The translations under genes were made by a program, and so were the position numbers. A stretch of 64,000 bases of DNA from JAVJST01 sp040219295 (GTDB taxonomy: Bacteria; Pseudomonadota; Alphaproteobacteria; Rhodospirillales; Casp-alpha2). Below the pieces are notes generated by a model. It had not been told where the DNA came from. It saw nothing but the letters and a program-made list of their open reading frames with translations, and searched no databases. The DNA lies in the NCBI GenBank assembly GCA_040219295.1, contig JAVJST010000011.1, positions 496,001 through 560,000 of the forward strand, in the 5' to 3' direction. Positions 41,448-53,086 of this stretch are shown here, piece after piece. How positions within the stretch are numbered: position 1 is the first letter of the stretch; each line of letters starts with the position of its first letter.

Positions 41448-43436
41448 TCAGCCGCCGTCCTTGCCGAGCAGCCCCGACAACCAGGTGATGAACCGGTCGC
41501 CGTCGACATGCGGGATGTCGTTGCCGTCGCCGGCCTTGCCCTTGACCGGCGTCGCCGGAACGCCCGGCGCCTCGAACAACGCGAGCACCGGCTGACCGTC
41601 TTCGGCCGCCGTCATCACGTCCTTCCAGAGACGCGCCGGTGCGCCGCCCCCCGTAAGCCGCCCGGCCGGCGAGCCGTCGTCGTTGCCCATCCACACGCCC
41701 GTCACCATGGTCGCGGTAAAGCCGACGAACCAGCCGTCGCGATGGTTCTGACTGGTGCCGGTCTTGCCCGCCGCCGGCCGGTCGAGCGCGGCATGCCGCC
41801 CGGTGCCGGTCCGCAGCACGCCAGCCAGCATCCGGTTCATTTCACCGGCGTGACGGGCATCGACAACCTTGCCGGGCCCGCCACCTTGACGCTTGTAGAG
41901 CACGCGTCCGCCGCGTTCGGCGATTTCCTCGATGGCGTATGGCCAGACACCGTGACCGCCATTGGCGAACACCGCGTACACCGAGGTCATGTCGATCAGC
42001 GACACCTCGGCGCTGCCGAGCGCGATACTCGGGTGCGCAGGAACGTCGGTGGTGATGCCGAGCCGCCGCGCGGTCTTCGCCACGTTGCCCCAGCCGGCAT
42101 GGCGCGCGGCGCGCACGGCGACCGTGTTGACCGAACGGGCCAGCGCATCCTCGATCCGCATCGGACCGGCGTAGCTGCCGGAGAAGTTCGCCGGCGACCA
42201 GCCGCCGATGGTGATCGGCGCGTCCTCCAGCACCGTGTCGGGACGCAGCCCCGCCTCCAGCGCCGTCAGATAGACGATCGGCTTGAACACCGAGCCCGGC
42301 TGGCGCCGCGCCTGGGTCGCGCGGTTGAACTGGCTGCGGGCATAGGACCGCCCGCCGACCATGGCGCGGACGGCGCCCGTCGGCGACATGGCGACGACGG
42401 CAGCCTGCGAAACGCCCACTTCGTTGTCCACGGCGGCGGCGGCGGCGCGCTCGGCGGCGCGCTGCAGGTCGGGCGACAGGGTCGTGCGCACGACGATGTC
42501 GCGTTCGGCGGTGACGAAATCCGGCACCTGATCGAGAATCCAGTCAACGAAATACCGTGAGCCGCCGCCACGTGCCCTGGCGACGTAGTTCCGCTTTTCG
42601 GCTTTCGCGCGTTCGGCCTCGTCAGCACCGAGGTATCCGGTGGCGACCATGGCCGAGAGCACGACGCGCGCGCGCGCATCGGCGGCATCGCGGTCGGCGA
42701 CCGGGTTGAGCCGGCTGGGCGCTTTCAGCAGTCCCGCGATCAGCGCCGACTGGTAGGTCGAAAGATGCGTCGCCGAAACGTCAAAGTAGCGCCGGGCGGC
42801 CGCATCGACACCGTAGGCGCCGCTGCCGAGGTAGACCCGGTTGAGGTAGACCGTCATGATTTCGTCCTTGGTGAACTTGCTCTCGAGCCACAACGCGAGC
42901 AGCAGTTCCTGGACCTTGCGCTTGATCGTGCGCTCCGGCGTCAGAAACAGGTTCTTGGCGACCTGCTGGGTGATTGTCGAGCCGCCCTGAACAACGCGGC
43001 CGGCTCGAAGGTTGGCCCACATGGCGCGCGCCAGGCCGACGGGGTCGAGCCCGAAGTGGCTGCGAAAACGCCGGTCCTCGATGGCCATCACGGCCTGGGG
43101 CAGGCTGGCCGGCACGTCATGGACGCTGACGGCGGTGCCGTAGACGTCGCCGACGGTGGCGAGTTCGCTGCCGTCGGCGGCCAGTACCGTGACCGATGGT
43201 TTTCGCGTCTCGGCGAACGCCGCATCGACGTCCGGCAGGTCGTAAGCGTAATACGCCAGGATACCGCCGAGAATGACGATACCCCAGACGGACGCCACCG
43301 CGCCCCAGTAGAAGATGCCGCGAACGGCGCCTCTGAAACCGCCGGATTTCGTGGGCTTCCTGGCCGGGGTTTTCCGGGCGGCCTTCTTCGGCGCGGGCGT
43401 CTTCGCGGATCTCGCGGTTTTCGGGGATTTTGCCAT
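41448..43436 (-). CDS. PBP1a-type bifunctional penicillin-binding protein
   Basis: The 662-aa cell-wall synthase has a Lys/Pro/Ala-rich cytoplasmic N-terminus and one membrane helix (about 40-68). The GT51 glycosyltransferase domain shows AIEDRRFRSHFGLDPVGLAR with the catalytic Glu, and GGSTITQQVAKNLFL. The transpeptidase has SVFK (serine nucleophile), SVN and KTGTSQNHRDGWFVGFT. It builds peptidoglycan at the outer face of the inner membrane. The Lys/Ala-rich tail (KTARSAKTPAPKKAARKTP) is unusual but common in alphaproteobacteria. Confidence 0.93.
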   Translation of the reverse strand: MAKSPKTARSAKTPAPKKAARKTPARKPTKSGGFRGAVRGIFYWGAVASVWGIVILGGILAYYAYDLPDVDAAFAETRKPSVTVLAADGSELATVGDVYGTAVSVHDVPASLPQAVMAIEDRRFRSHFGLDPVGLARAMWANLRAGRVVQGGSTITQQVAKNLFLTPERTIKRKVQELLLALWLESKFTKDEIMTVYLNRVYLGSGAYGVDAAARRYFDVSATHLSTYQSALIAGLLKAPSRLNPVADRDAADARARVVLSAMVATGYLGADEAERAKAEKRNYVARARGGGSRYFVDWILDQVPDFVTAERDIVVRTTLSPDLQRAAERAAAAAVDNEVGVSQAAVVAMSPTGAVRAMVGGRSYARSQFNRATQARRQPGSVFKPIVYLTALEAGLRPDTVLEDAPITIGGWSPANFSGSYAGPMRIEDALARSVNTVAVRAARHAGWGNVAKTARRLGITTDVPAHPSIALGSAEVSLIDMTSVYAVFANGGHGVWPYAIEEIAERGGRVLYKRQGGGPGKVVDARHAGEMNRMLAGVLRTGTGRHAALDRPAAGKTGTSQNHRDGWFVGFTATMVTGVWMGNDDGSPAGRLTGGGAPARLWKDVMTAAEDGQPVLALFEAPGVPATPVKGKAGDGNDIPHVDGDRFITWLSGLLGKDGG

Positions 43437-43619
43437 GGCTGCGTTATCGCCCGTCGGCGCTTACGGAAGGGTTAAAACGGCGTCGGGGGCCGGTGTCGGA
43501 CGAAAGGCGGAAATCCCACCGGTTAACCTCGACATGCCGCGACCCCGTCTCTATATCTAGTAGAATTGCGTATAGCGCGCATCTGCGCCATCTCGAGGGA
43601 AAGTCAAGGCCACGCCGCT

Positions 43620-45575
43620 ATGGCAGCCGCGCCAGGATTGAGCATTCTCGTCATCGAACCGGACCCGAACCTGCAGGTCCGGCTTTCCGATTCACTCACG
43701 GCTCAGGGTTTCGCGCCCGTTAGCGCAGCCGATGGTGAAACGGCGTTGTTGCTCTTCGCCGATCAATCATTCGATCTCGTGATCACCGAACAGAGGCTCC
43801 CCGGAATGACAGGTCTCGATGTCATCCGTCGCCTGTCCGAGGCCGACCCGCTGTTTCCTCTTCTGATGATCACGGGCGACGGTGGCGAACAACTGGTCAT
43901 CGATGTGCTGTCCCTCGGCAACACCGGGTACGCCATCAAGGACGACGCCGAACAGTACCTGGATGATCTCGCGGACACGATTGCGATGTTGCTCGACCGT
44001 TCGGCGGCGCGGCGCAAGCGACAGCGCGCTGAGAGTGCATTGGCGGAGTCCGAGGAGCGGTATCGCCGGCTGGTGCAGGCGTCGCCCATCTGCATTCACG
44101 AAATCGACCTTGACGGTCGGCTGGCATCGATGAACCCCGCCGGGCTCAGGATGATGGGTGTCGAAAACGAGAACGAGGTCTGCGGCCTCCGCTACCTGGA
44201 TGTCCCGGTTGCCGAAGACCGCGAGCGCATCGCAACGCTGCTGGAGCAGGCGAAACGCGGGACCAGTTCGGAGTTCGAGTTCCGCGTCGAAACACCGGAT
44301 CGACTGCTTTACTTCGCCAGCAGTTTCCAGCCGGTCAGAAATGCCGCCGGCGACATCGTGAAACTGATGGGCGTGACCCAGGACATAACCGACCAGAGGG
44401 AAGCCGACCTCAGGCGGCTGAAATCGATTGAGGAACTCAGAGAGAGCCAGGAGGAGTTGCGGCGCATCAACGAACTGAACCGTCAGGCAAGCGATATTGC
44501 GCACCTGGGTCACTGGCTTTGGGACAACACGAACGGCGCGTGCGTCTACTTCTCGGACTCGCTGCCCAAGCTCAGAGGCGTGACCAGCGACGGATACCGG
44601 GCCAATGCCGCCGACATCGTTCTCCACCGCGGCTCAGTCCACGCGGACGACCGTGCCGCGGTCGACAAGGTCGACCGGGAAGCCGGCGAACGGCCCTACA
44701 CCATCGAGTACCGGGCCTACCTGCCGGACGGAACCATGCGCTGGTACCGCGAGACCGGCGAACCCTACGATATCGGGGGCAGCGACATCAGCTACTCCAT
44801 CGGTACGACCCAGGACATCACGGAGGCCAAGGAAGCGGAACAGAAGCTGCAGGAGGCTCTCGTTTCACTCGAGAAGGCCGACCGCGCGAAGTCGAATTTC
44901 CTCGCCACCCTGAGTCACGAGATGCGCACGCCGCTCAATGCGATTCTGGGGTTCAGCCAGATCATGATGGATGAGAATCTCGAATCGATCGGATCGGACA
45001 AACGCCTGCAGTATGCCCGCGACATTCACACGAGCGGGGCGCACATGCTCGCCCTGATCAACGACGTGCTGGATCTGTCGGCCATCGAGTACGGTCAGCG
45101 CAAGTTCGATCTCGAGCCGGTTGACCTCAAAGAGGTCCTCACGGAATGCATCAATCAGACGACACTCGCCGGCGCCAGCGACAAGCTGACGATCGCGCTC
45201 GATATCCCGGACGATATCCCGCCCGTTTGGGCGGAAAAGCGTTCGGTGTTCCAGATTGCGCTCAACCTGCTATCCAACGCCGCGAAATACTCGCCGGACG
45301 ACGGAAAGATCGTTGTTTCGGCAACATCGGACGGCGACAGCACGACCGTCCTGATTGCCGACAACGGGATCGGAATTGCCAAGAACGAGCTCGAAACAGT
45401 GACCGAACCGTTCGCCCAGTCGAACAGGAACCCGACCCTCGCCAAGGAGGGCGCGGGCCTCGGCCTGTCGATCGTGAAGGCCCTGGTCGAAGGGCACGGC
45501 GGGCAACTGAAACTGGACAGCGAGCTCGGCGTCGGCACCAAGATCAGCTTCTCGCTTCCGAATCGGCCGGCCTGA
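43620..45575 (+). CDS. PAS-containing sensor histidine kinase with N-terminal pseudo-receiver
   Basis: The 651-aa protein has a receiver-like domain (7-125), two PAS regions (about 150-270 and 300-415), a HisKA domain with FLATLSHEMRTPLNAILGFSQ and an HATPase domain with LNLLSNAAKYSP, ADNGIGIAKNE and GAGLGLSIVKALVEGHGG. It lacks membrane segments, so it is cytosolic. In the receiver, the phospho-acceptor Asp is Glu57 (FDLVITEQRLPGM), and the acidic pair reads E-P-D instead of D-D. It therefore cannot be phosphorylated normally. I chose the ATG at 43620, just before the receiver. No response regulator gene is adjacent. Confidence 0.85.
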   Translation: MAAAPGLSILVIEPDPNLQVRLSDSLTAQGFAPVSAADGETALLLFADQSFDLVITEQRLPGMTGLDVIRRLSEADPLFPLLMITGDGGEQLVIDVLSLGNTGYAIKDDAEQYLDDLADTIAMLLDRSAARRKRQRAESALAESEERYRRLVQASPICIHEIDLDGRLASMNPAGLRMMGVENENEVCGLRYLDVPVAEDRERIATLLEQAKRGTSSEFEFRVETPDRLLYFASSFQPVRNAAGDIVKLMGVTQDITDQREADLRRLKSIEELRESQEELRRINELNRQASDIAHLGHWLWDNTNGACVYFSDSLPKLRGVTSDGYRANAADIVLHRGSVHADDRAAVDKVDREAGERPYTIEYRAYLPDGTMRWYRETGEPYDIGGSDISYSIGTTQDITEAKEAEQKLQEALVSLEKADRAKSNFLATLSHEMRTPLNAILGFSQIMMDENLESIGSDKRLQYARDIHTSGAHMLALINDVLDLSAIEYGQRKFDLEPVDLKEVLTECINQTTLAGASDKLTIALDIPDDIPPVWAEKRSVFQIALNLLSNAAKYSPDDGKIVVSATSDGDSTTVLIADNGIGIAKNELETVTEPFAQSNRNPTLAKEGAGLGLSIVKALVEGHGGQLKLDSELGVGTKISFSLPNRPA

Positions 45576-45663
45576 CAGCGGGCCTGCCGCGTCGTTGCGA
45601 CTGCCCTTGTAAGGCCTCCCTGGCCATTCCCTCAGCGCGCGGTGCCTTCCCGTGGAGCACGGC

Positions 45664-48126
<2,463 letters not shown>

Positions 48127-48154
48127 GTCTCTGTGTGTCCTGTCGGTCTGTCGT

Positions 48155-49357
48155 CTATGCCGGCGTTACGGCCGCCGCTGAAACCTCGAAAAACCGGGCG
48201 TGCCCGCGCAGGCCCCCGAATTGATCGGCATCCGTACCGGTGATCCAGATCTGCGCGCCCAGCGAACGCAGCAGCGCAAACAACGCATCGCGCCGGGCCG
48301 GATCCAGGTGCGCCGTGATCTCGTCGAGCAGCAGCATCGGCAGACGCCCGCATTCCGACGCCGCCATGCGCGCCGCACCGATGACGATGGCGATCAGCAG
48401 CGCTTTCTGCTCGCCGGTCGAACACAGGTCCGCCATCTGGCCGCTGGCCACGTGACGGACCCGGAAATCGCTCCGATGAGGGCCGGTCGATGCTCCGCCG
48501 GCCTCGGCATCGTGGTCGCGGCTCTGGCGGAGCGCGTCTCTGAACCGGTCCTCGGCATCGAGCGCCGCGCTGTCGACGAGCCATGCCTCGACGTCGCCGA
48601 CGACCGACAACGCCGCCGCCGGAAACGGGCCCTCGGTTTCACCGGCGTAGGCCGCGAGCCGCGCGATCAGGTCGATGCGCGCCGCCGCGACGGCGACGCC
48701 TTTCGACGCCATCGTCTCCTCCAGGGCCGAGAGCCAGGAGGGATCGCGCCCGCCGTCACGCAGCAGCCGCGCGCGTTCGCGCAGCGCATGCTCGTAGGCG
48801 TTGATCCGCCCGGCGTGCGCCGGGTCGATGCCGTAGACCAGGCGGTCGAGAAACCTGCGACGCCCTGACCGGCCCTCGACGAACAATCGGTCCATGGCCG
48901 GTGTCAGCCAGTGCGCGCCGAGATGCTCGGCCAGTGCGCTCTGTCCGCGTTGCGCCTGTCCGTCGATGTGAATGTTGCGCTTGTCGCCGCCGCGCTCGAC
49001 CCCGGTGCCGAGATCGACCGTGCCGCCCGGCCCTGAGACCCTGGCCGCCACGCCCCAATCCGTCGCCGTGCGGTCGCCGGTCCTGCGGACGAGATCGCAA
49101 AGCGGCGCACGACGCAGGCCGCGCCCCGGGGTCAGCAGCGAGAGCGCCTCGAGAATGTTGGTCTTGCCCGCACCGTTCTCGCCGGTCAGCACCGCCGACG
49201 ATCCGCCGGTTTCGATGCGCGCCTGTTCGTAGCAGCGGAAGTTGGTCAGCATCAGTCGCTCGACCACGGTCGCGGTCTCGGCCGGCACGGCCGCGACGTC
49301 GTCGTCTGCAAGATCAAGCTTGTGTACTGGCGCTCCGGTCATGGCGCTCCGTTGCAT
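48155..49357 (-). CDS. recF: DNA replication and repair protein RecF
   Basis: The 400-aa SMC-like ATPase loads RecA at gaps. LTNFRCYEQARIE opens the core, TGENGAGKTNILEALSLLTPGRGLR is Walker A, LCSTGEQKALLIAIVIGAAR is the signature, and PMLLLDEITAHLDPARR is Walker B. The ATG at 49357 has GGAGG nearby; ATG at 49342 is an alternative. There is an N-terminal extension of about 35 residues before the core. Confidence 0.94.
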   Translation of the reverse strand: MQRSAMTGAPVHKLDLADDDVAAVPAETATVVERLMLTNFRCYEQARIETGGSSAVLTGENGAGKTNILEALSLLTPGRGLRRAPLCDLVRRTGDRTATDWGVAARVSGPGGTVDLGTGVERGGDKRNIHIDGQAQRGQSALAEHLGAHWLTPAMDRLFVEGRSGRRRFLDRLVYGIDPAHAGRINAYEHALRERARLLRDGGRDPSWLSALEETMASKGVAVAAARIDLIARLAAYAGETEGPFPAAALSVVGDVEAWLVDSAALDAEDRFRDALRQSRDHDAEAGGASTGPHRSDFRVRHVASGQMADLCSTGEQKALLIAIVIGAARMAASECGRLPMLLLDEITAHLDPARRDALFALLRSLGAQIWITGTDADQFGGLRGHARFFEVSAAAVTPA

Positions 49358-49391
49358 CGAACCTCCGACCGCCGGGGTCCCGGCGATCGCG

Positions 49392-50504
49392 TCAAACCCG
49401 CATGGGCATCAGCACGTAAAGCGCGGCCTGGTCGTCCACGTCCTGGATGATCGTCGGCGAGGCCGAATCGGCGAACGTGAACCGCAGGTTGCCGCTCTCG
49501 ATCTGCTGCGCGATATCGAGCAGGTAACGGGCATTGAAGCCGATCTCCAGCCCGTCACCGCTATGCTGAACCTCAAGCTCGTAGGTTGCCGAACCCTGTT
49601 CGCTGCTCGACGCCGAAAGCGTCATCGCGGACCCTTCGATGCCCAGCTTGATGGCGCGGGACTTTTCGCTGGTGATCGACGAGACGAGCTCGACCGCCTT
49701 GATGAAGCCGGCGCAGTCTGTCTCGAGCACCTTGTCGTTGCCCTCGGGAATGACCCGCTGATAGTCGGGGAATGTGCCGTCGATCAGCTTTGAGGTCATC
49801 ACCGCGTCCTCGAACGAGAAGCGGATCTTGGATTCCGACAGATCGACCCGCACGTCGCCGGTCACGTCCTCGATCAGCTTGCGAATTTCGGCCACGGCCT
49901 TGCGCGGCACGATGACGCCCGGCATGCCCGTGGCGCCGTCCGGCAGCGGGCCCTCGCTGAGGGCCAGGCGATGCCCGTCAGTTGCGACCGCGCGCAGCAC
50001 CGGTGAACCGTCCCGTTCGGCGGCATGCAGGTAGACGCCGTTCAGATAATACCTTGTTTCCTCGGTCGAGATCGCGAACCGGGTGTGGTCGATCAACGCC
50101 TTGAGGTCGCCGACCGGCATCTCGAACCCGTGCGTCGGGTCGCCGCTCGCCATGACAGGAAAATCCTCGGTCGGCAGACAGGCCAGCGACCCGTTGGCCC
50201 GGCCCGAACGCAGCGCCAGGGTGCCGTCGCCCGCTTCCATCTCGACCTGGGCGCCGTCCGGCAGCCGGCGGACGAACTCATACAGCGTATGCGCCGACGC
50301 GGTTGTCGCGCCCGGTTGCGCGACTTCCGCCGCGACACCGGCGACGATGTCGAGATCCATGTCAGTCGCGTTCAGGCTCAACTTGCCGTCCTTGGCCGAG
50401 AGCTTAACGTTGGAAAGAATTGGAATGGTGTTGCGGCGCTCGACGACGCTCTGCACGTGGCCAAGTGATTTCAGGAGCGCCGCCCGTTCGATGGTAATTT
50501 TCAT
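49392..50504 (-). CDS. dnaN: DNA polymerase III beta sliding clamp
   Basis: The 370-aa protein matches the beta clamp in full: MKITIERAALLKSLGHVQSVVERRNTIPIL at the start, FAISTEETRYYLNGVYLHA in the middle, DGTFPDYQRVIPEGNDK, and MPMRV at the C-terminus. It rings DNA and tethers the polymerase. It lies between dnaA and recF. Confidence 0.97.
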   Translation of the reverse strand: MKITIERAALLKSLGHVQSVVERRNTIPILSNVKLSAKDGKLSLNATDMDLDIVAGVAAEVAQPGATTASAHTLYEFVRRLPDGAQVEMEAGDGTLALRSGRANGSLACLPTEDFPVMASGDPTHGFEMPVGDLKALIDHTRFAISTEETRYYLNGVYLHAAERDGSPVLRAVATDGHRLALSEGPLPDGATGMPGVIVPRKAVAEIRKLIEDVTGDVRVDLSESKIRFSFEDAVMTSKLIDGTFPDYQRVIPEGNDKVLETDCAGFIKAVELVSSITSEKSRAIKLGIEGSAMTLSASSSEQGSATYELEVQHSGDGLEIGFNARYLLDIAQQIESGNLRFTFADSASPTIIQDVDDQAALYVLMPMRV

Positions 50505-50808
50505 GTTGCGGGCTTTTGTCTTCTACTGAGTGTCTAACGGGTTGTCGTCCGAGGCGGACGGTTCGGCAGCGACTGATGCGGTGGGACGCATTTCACCGGC
50601 GCGGTCTTACCCGGCGGTTTTCCTGATTCTTACCCCCGGCCCACGGATATCACCCGTAGTGGCAGTGCCCTCGGACAACCGCACGCTCAGTCAGTTTCGA
50701 TTCGCCTCAAAGTATATCACAGAGGCCCGGAAACGTAAGCAGTTTCCGCCCCTGCAGGCCGGCAAATATTCTCTTTATTTCAAAGACTTGCGCTTTGCGC
50801 CCGGGCGA
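50505..50808. other. Intergenic region dnaA-dnaN
   Basis: This 304-base gap shows no gene. It carries one hairpin, CGTCCG-agg-CGGACG at 50546-50560, without a following T run, and an AT-richer stretch near 50765-50790. It presumably holds the dnaN promoter, which I could not place. Confidence 0.4.
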
Positions 50809-52179
50809 TCAGCTCTCCAACATCCGACGCAGCAGTTCAACGTCCTCGGCGAACCCGGAATCACGTTCTCGGAGCTCGTCGATTTTCTTCACCGCATGCA
50901 TCACCGTGGTGTGGTCGCGACCACCGAACTTGCGGCCGATTTCTGGCAACGAGCGGGCCGTCAGATGCTTGGCCAGATACATCGCGACCTGACGCGGCCG
51001 CGCCACGGAACGAGCCCGGCGGGCCGAGTGCATGTCTGAGATGCGGATGTTGAAGTGCTGCGCGACGCGTTTCTGAATTTCCTCGATGGTGACCCGGCGA
51101 TCGTTTGCCCTGAGCAGGTCATGGAGGACCTCCTGAGTGGTCTCCAGCGTGATGTCGCGACCGATAAGCTGTGAGTGGGCGACGACCCGGTTGAGCCCGC
51201 CCTCAAGCTCGCGGACGTTGGACGTCACCTTGTGGGCGAGAAACTCGAGCACTTTCTGCGGCACCTGAACGCCGAGCGCCTCGGCCTTGGACTGCAGGAT
51301 GCCGAGGCGAAGCTCGTACGTTGTCGCGTGGATGTCGGCGACCAAACCGCAGTTGAGGCGTGAAATCAGGCGCTCCTCCATGCCCTCGAGGTCGGACGGT
51401 GACTTGTCGGCGGAAATGATGATCTGACGGCCCTGGTCGACCAGCGCATTGAAGGTGTGGAAGAATTCCTCCTGGGTCGAGTCCTTGCCGCTGATGAACT
51501 GAACGTCGTCGATCATCAGCACATCGACGGAGCGGAACTGTGACTTGAAGTCGACCGTATTCTGCTCGCGCAGAGCACGGATGAACCGGTACATGAACTT
51601 CTCGGCCGAGAGATACATGACATTGCGCGTCGGCGCCGAATTCCGGATGTGCCAGGCAACGGCATGCATGAGATGCGTTTTGCCCAGGCCGACGCCGCCG
51701 TAGAGGAACAGCGGATTGAATGGCACGGTCTTCGCCTCGGCAACACGACGCGCGGCCGCGTAGGCGAACTCGTTGGGCTTGCCGACAACGAAGTTGTCGA
51801 AGGTATAGCGCGGATCGAGCGGTGCGCTGATGTCCTCGGCGGCCGGCTCCGGCTCCTTCGCCGCTTCGGCGCGAACTTCGCGCGTGGAATCTGCCGGCGC
51901 GGCCGTTGTCCTGTCCGACTGGACGACGACCTCGACCGAGTCGATATCGCCGACAATATCGTTCCACAGCTCGGTCAGACGTTCGGCGTAATAGGCCAGC
52001 ACCCAGTCCCGCATGAATCGGGTCGGCACCGTCATGTGTACGGTCTTGTCCGCGATATCGCGGATGGAGATTGGCTTTATCCAGCTTTGAAAGGCCGCCT
52101 CGCCGATTTCAGATCGCAGTTTTGCGCTGATGGCAGACCAATGTTCTTGTTGTGTAGCGTCAGCCGATTGGCTCGTCAT
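50809..52179 (-). CDS. dnaA: Chromosomal replication initiator DnaA
   Basis: The 456-aa protein has all DnaA domains: an N-terminal oligomerisation domain (LRSEIGEAAFQSWIKPISI), a variable linker (about 85-125), the AAA+ domain (NPLFLYGGVGLGKTHLMHAVAW; DVLMIDDVQFISGKDSTQEEFFH) and the C-terminal DNA-binding domain (SVARPRQVAMYLAKHLTARSLPEIGRKFGGRDHTTVMHA). I prefer the ATG at 52179; an in-frame ATG at 52227 would add 16 residues. Neither has a strong Shine-Dalgarno. Confidence 0.96.
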   Translation of the reverse strand: MTSQSADATQQEHWSAISAKLRSEIGEAAFQSWIKPISIRDIADKTVHMTVPTRFMRDWVLAYYAERLTELWNDIVGDIDSVEVVVQSDRTTAAPADSTREVRAEAAKEPEPAAEDISAPLDPRYTFDNFVVGKPNEFAYAAARRVAEAKTVPFNPLFLYGGVGLGKTHLMHAVAWHIRNSAPTRNVMYLSAEKFMYRFIRALREQNTVDFKSQFRSVDVLMIDDVQFISGKDSTQEEFFHTFNALVDQGRQIIISADKSPSDLEGMEERLISRLNCGLVADIHATTYELRLGILQSKAEALGVQVPQKVLEFLAHKVTSNVRELEGGLNRVVAHSQLIGRDITLETTQEVLHDLLRANDRRVTIEEIQKRVAQHFNIRISDMHSARRARSVARPRQVAMYLAKHLTARSLPEIGRKFGGRDHTTVMHAVKKIDELRERDSGFAEDVELLRRMLES

Positions 52180-52227
52180 CGAAGTGAAACCCCCGCGCCG
52201 GAAACGGTCGTCCCCGGCAATACCCAT

Positions 52228-52637
52228 ATTCTAGTCACGCGTCGGCAAACGCGCCGTCGCAGGTTTCTTCCCTATTCACGGCCAAGCGCACGGCCGAAAC
52301 GACCATCCTGACTTGAAACCCCCCGACAAACCCCTGGCCCACTCACGTGCCGATGATCGGTACGCGCTCCCACCATGTGCCGATTAAGGTTTGTGCTCCC
52401 AACGTGTCGAGTTTCACTGCCCGACGGATTACGCCAGAACGGCAATTCCGCCTTGATGGTTCTTGTCCCCTCATCCGGAAGGACGCTTGATCTTAGTTGC
52501 GGCTATTCACAGACGCAACGATGACAGATGGGGAATAGGTGGAAAAAATCTGGAATATGGGACTTGACTCTCGCGCCCCATCGGAGTCCGGCAAGCTCAG
52601 CGCGGTCGACGCGACGAGGCCATCAGAGCCGGGCATC
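52228..52637. other. Intergenic region upstream of dnaA
   Basis: This 410-base stretch, up to the rpsT terminator, holds no gene. It contains an imperfect tandem repeat at 52347-52405 and two weak DnaA-box-like sites, CTATTCACA (52503-52511) and GGTGGAAAA (52538-52546, TTTTCCACC on the reverse strand), each one base off consensus. It must contain the dnaA promoter. The sparse sites do not make a convincing origin of replication. Confidence 0.4.
52347..52405. repeat. Imperfect tandem repeat, about 30-base unit
   Basis: Two units begin GTGCCGAT and contain GCTCCCA at the same offset: 52347-52376 and 52377-52405. The style resembles the multiple terminal repeats of IS21-family elements, so it could be a relict insertion-sequence end, but no transposase sequence is present. 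Confidence 0.4.
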
Positions 52638-52666
52638 AAAAAAGCCGCGCTCGATGAGCGCGGCTT
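52638..52666 (-). terminator. Rho-independent terminator of rpsT
   Basis: On the reverse strand an 11-base perfect stem, AAGCCGCGCTC with GAGCGCGGCTT around a 3-base loop (52642-52666), is followed by a T run (complement of A at 52638-52643). It lies 38 bases after the rpsT stop. Confidence 0.85.
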
Positions 52667-52703
52667 GGACCGGCCGAAGATGCGGCCGGCTCGGCACCCT
52701 TAA

Positions 52704-52970
52704 TCAGGCGCTGAGCGATTTGATGCGGGCCGACAGACGCGACACCTTGCGTGACGCCATGTTGCGGCTGACGACGCCGTGACGCGCCCCGCGCGCGAGC
52801 TCGGGTTCGGCGGCACGCAGCGCGGCCTTCGCGGCGTCGGCATCGCCTGACGCGATCGCTTCCTCGACGTACCGCACGTAGGTGCGGATACGGCTGAGGC
52901 GCATGCGGTTCGCCGTGGTGCGACGCGCGGTCTGGCGGATGCGCTTCTTCGCCTGCGGAGAGTTGGCCAT
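52704..52970 (-). CDS. rpsT: 30S ribosomal protein S20
   Basis: The 88-aa basic protein matches S20, which binds 16S rRNA: MANSPQAKKRIRQTARRT at the start, and NMASRKVSRLSARIKSLSA at the end. It is a single-gene transcription unit, with a strong sigma-70 promoter (53014-53042) and its own terminator. The rpsT-dnaA arrangement is common in alphaproteobacteria. Confidence 0.95.
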   Translation of the reverse strand: MANSPQAKKRIRQTARRTTANRMRLSRIRTYVRYVEEAIASGDADAAKAALRAAEPELARGARHGVVSRNMASRKVSRLSARIKSLSA

Positions 52971-53013
52971 TCTAAAACGTCCTGAACTGTTGATCCGGTA
53001 TCGGAAAGCGAGG

Positions 53014-53042
53014 TGTATACTGATGCCGCCGGGCCCCGTCAA
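53014..53042 (-). promoter_or_regulatory. Sigma-70 promoter of rpsT
   Basis: On the reverse strand TTGACG (53037-53042) and TATACA (53014-53019) are separated by exactly 17 bases, close to consensus. The predicted transcript start is near 53007, about 37 bases before the rpsT ATG. Confidence 0.75.
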
Positions 53043-53086
53043 CCCCCGATAGGAGCCCCCGCGGCCCCCGAAAATCCGCGTGTTTT

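Noticed and set aside
50546..50560. Hairpin upstream of dnaN as the dnaA terminator.
   Set aside because: There is no T run on either strand after the stem, and it lies about 250 bases beyond the dnaA stop.
52228..52703. Chromosomal origin of replication next to dnaA.
   Set aside because: Only two imperfect DnaA-like boxes and no strong AT-rich unwinding region are visible; in many alphaproteobacteria the origin is not at dnaA.
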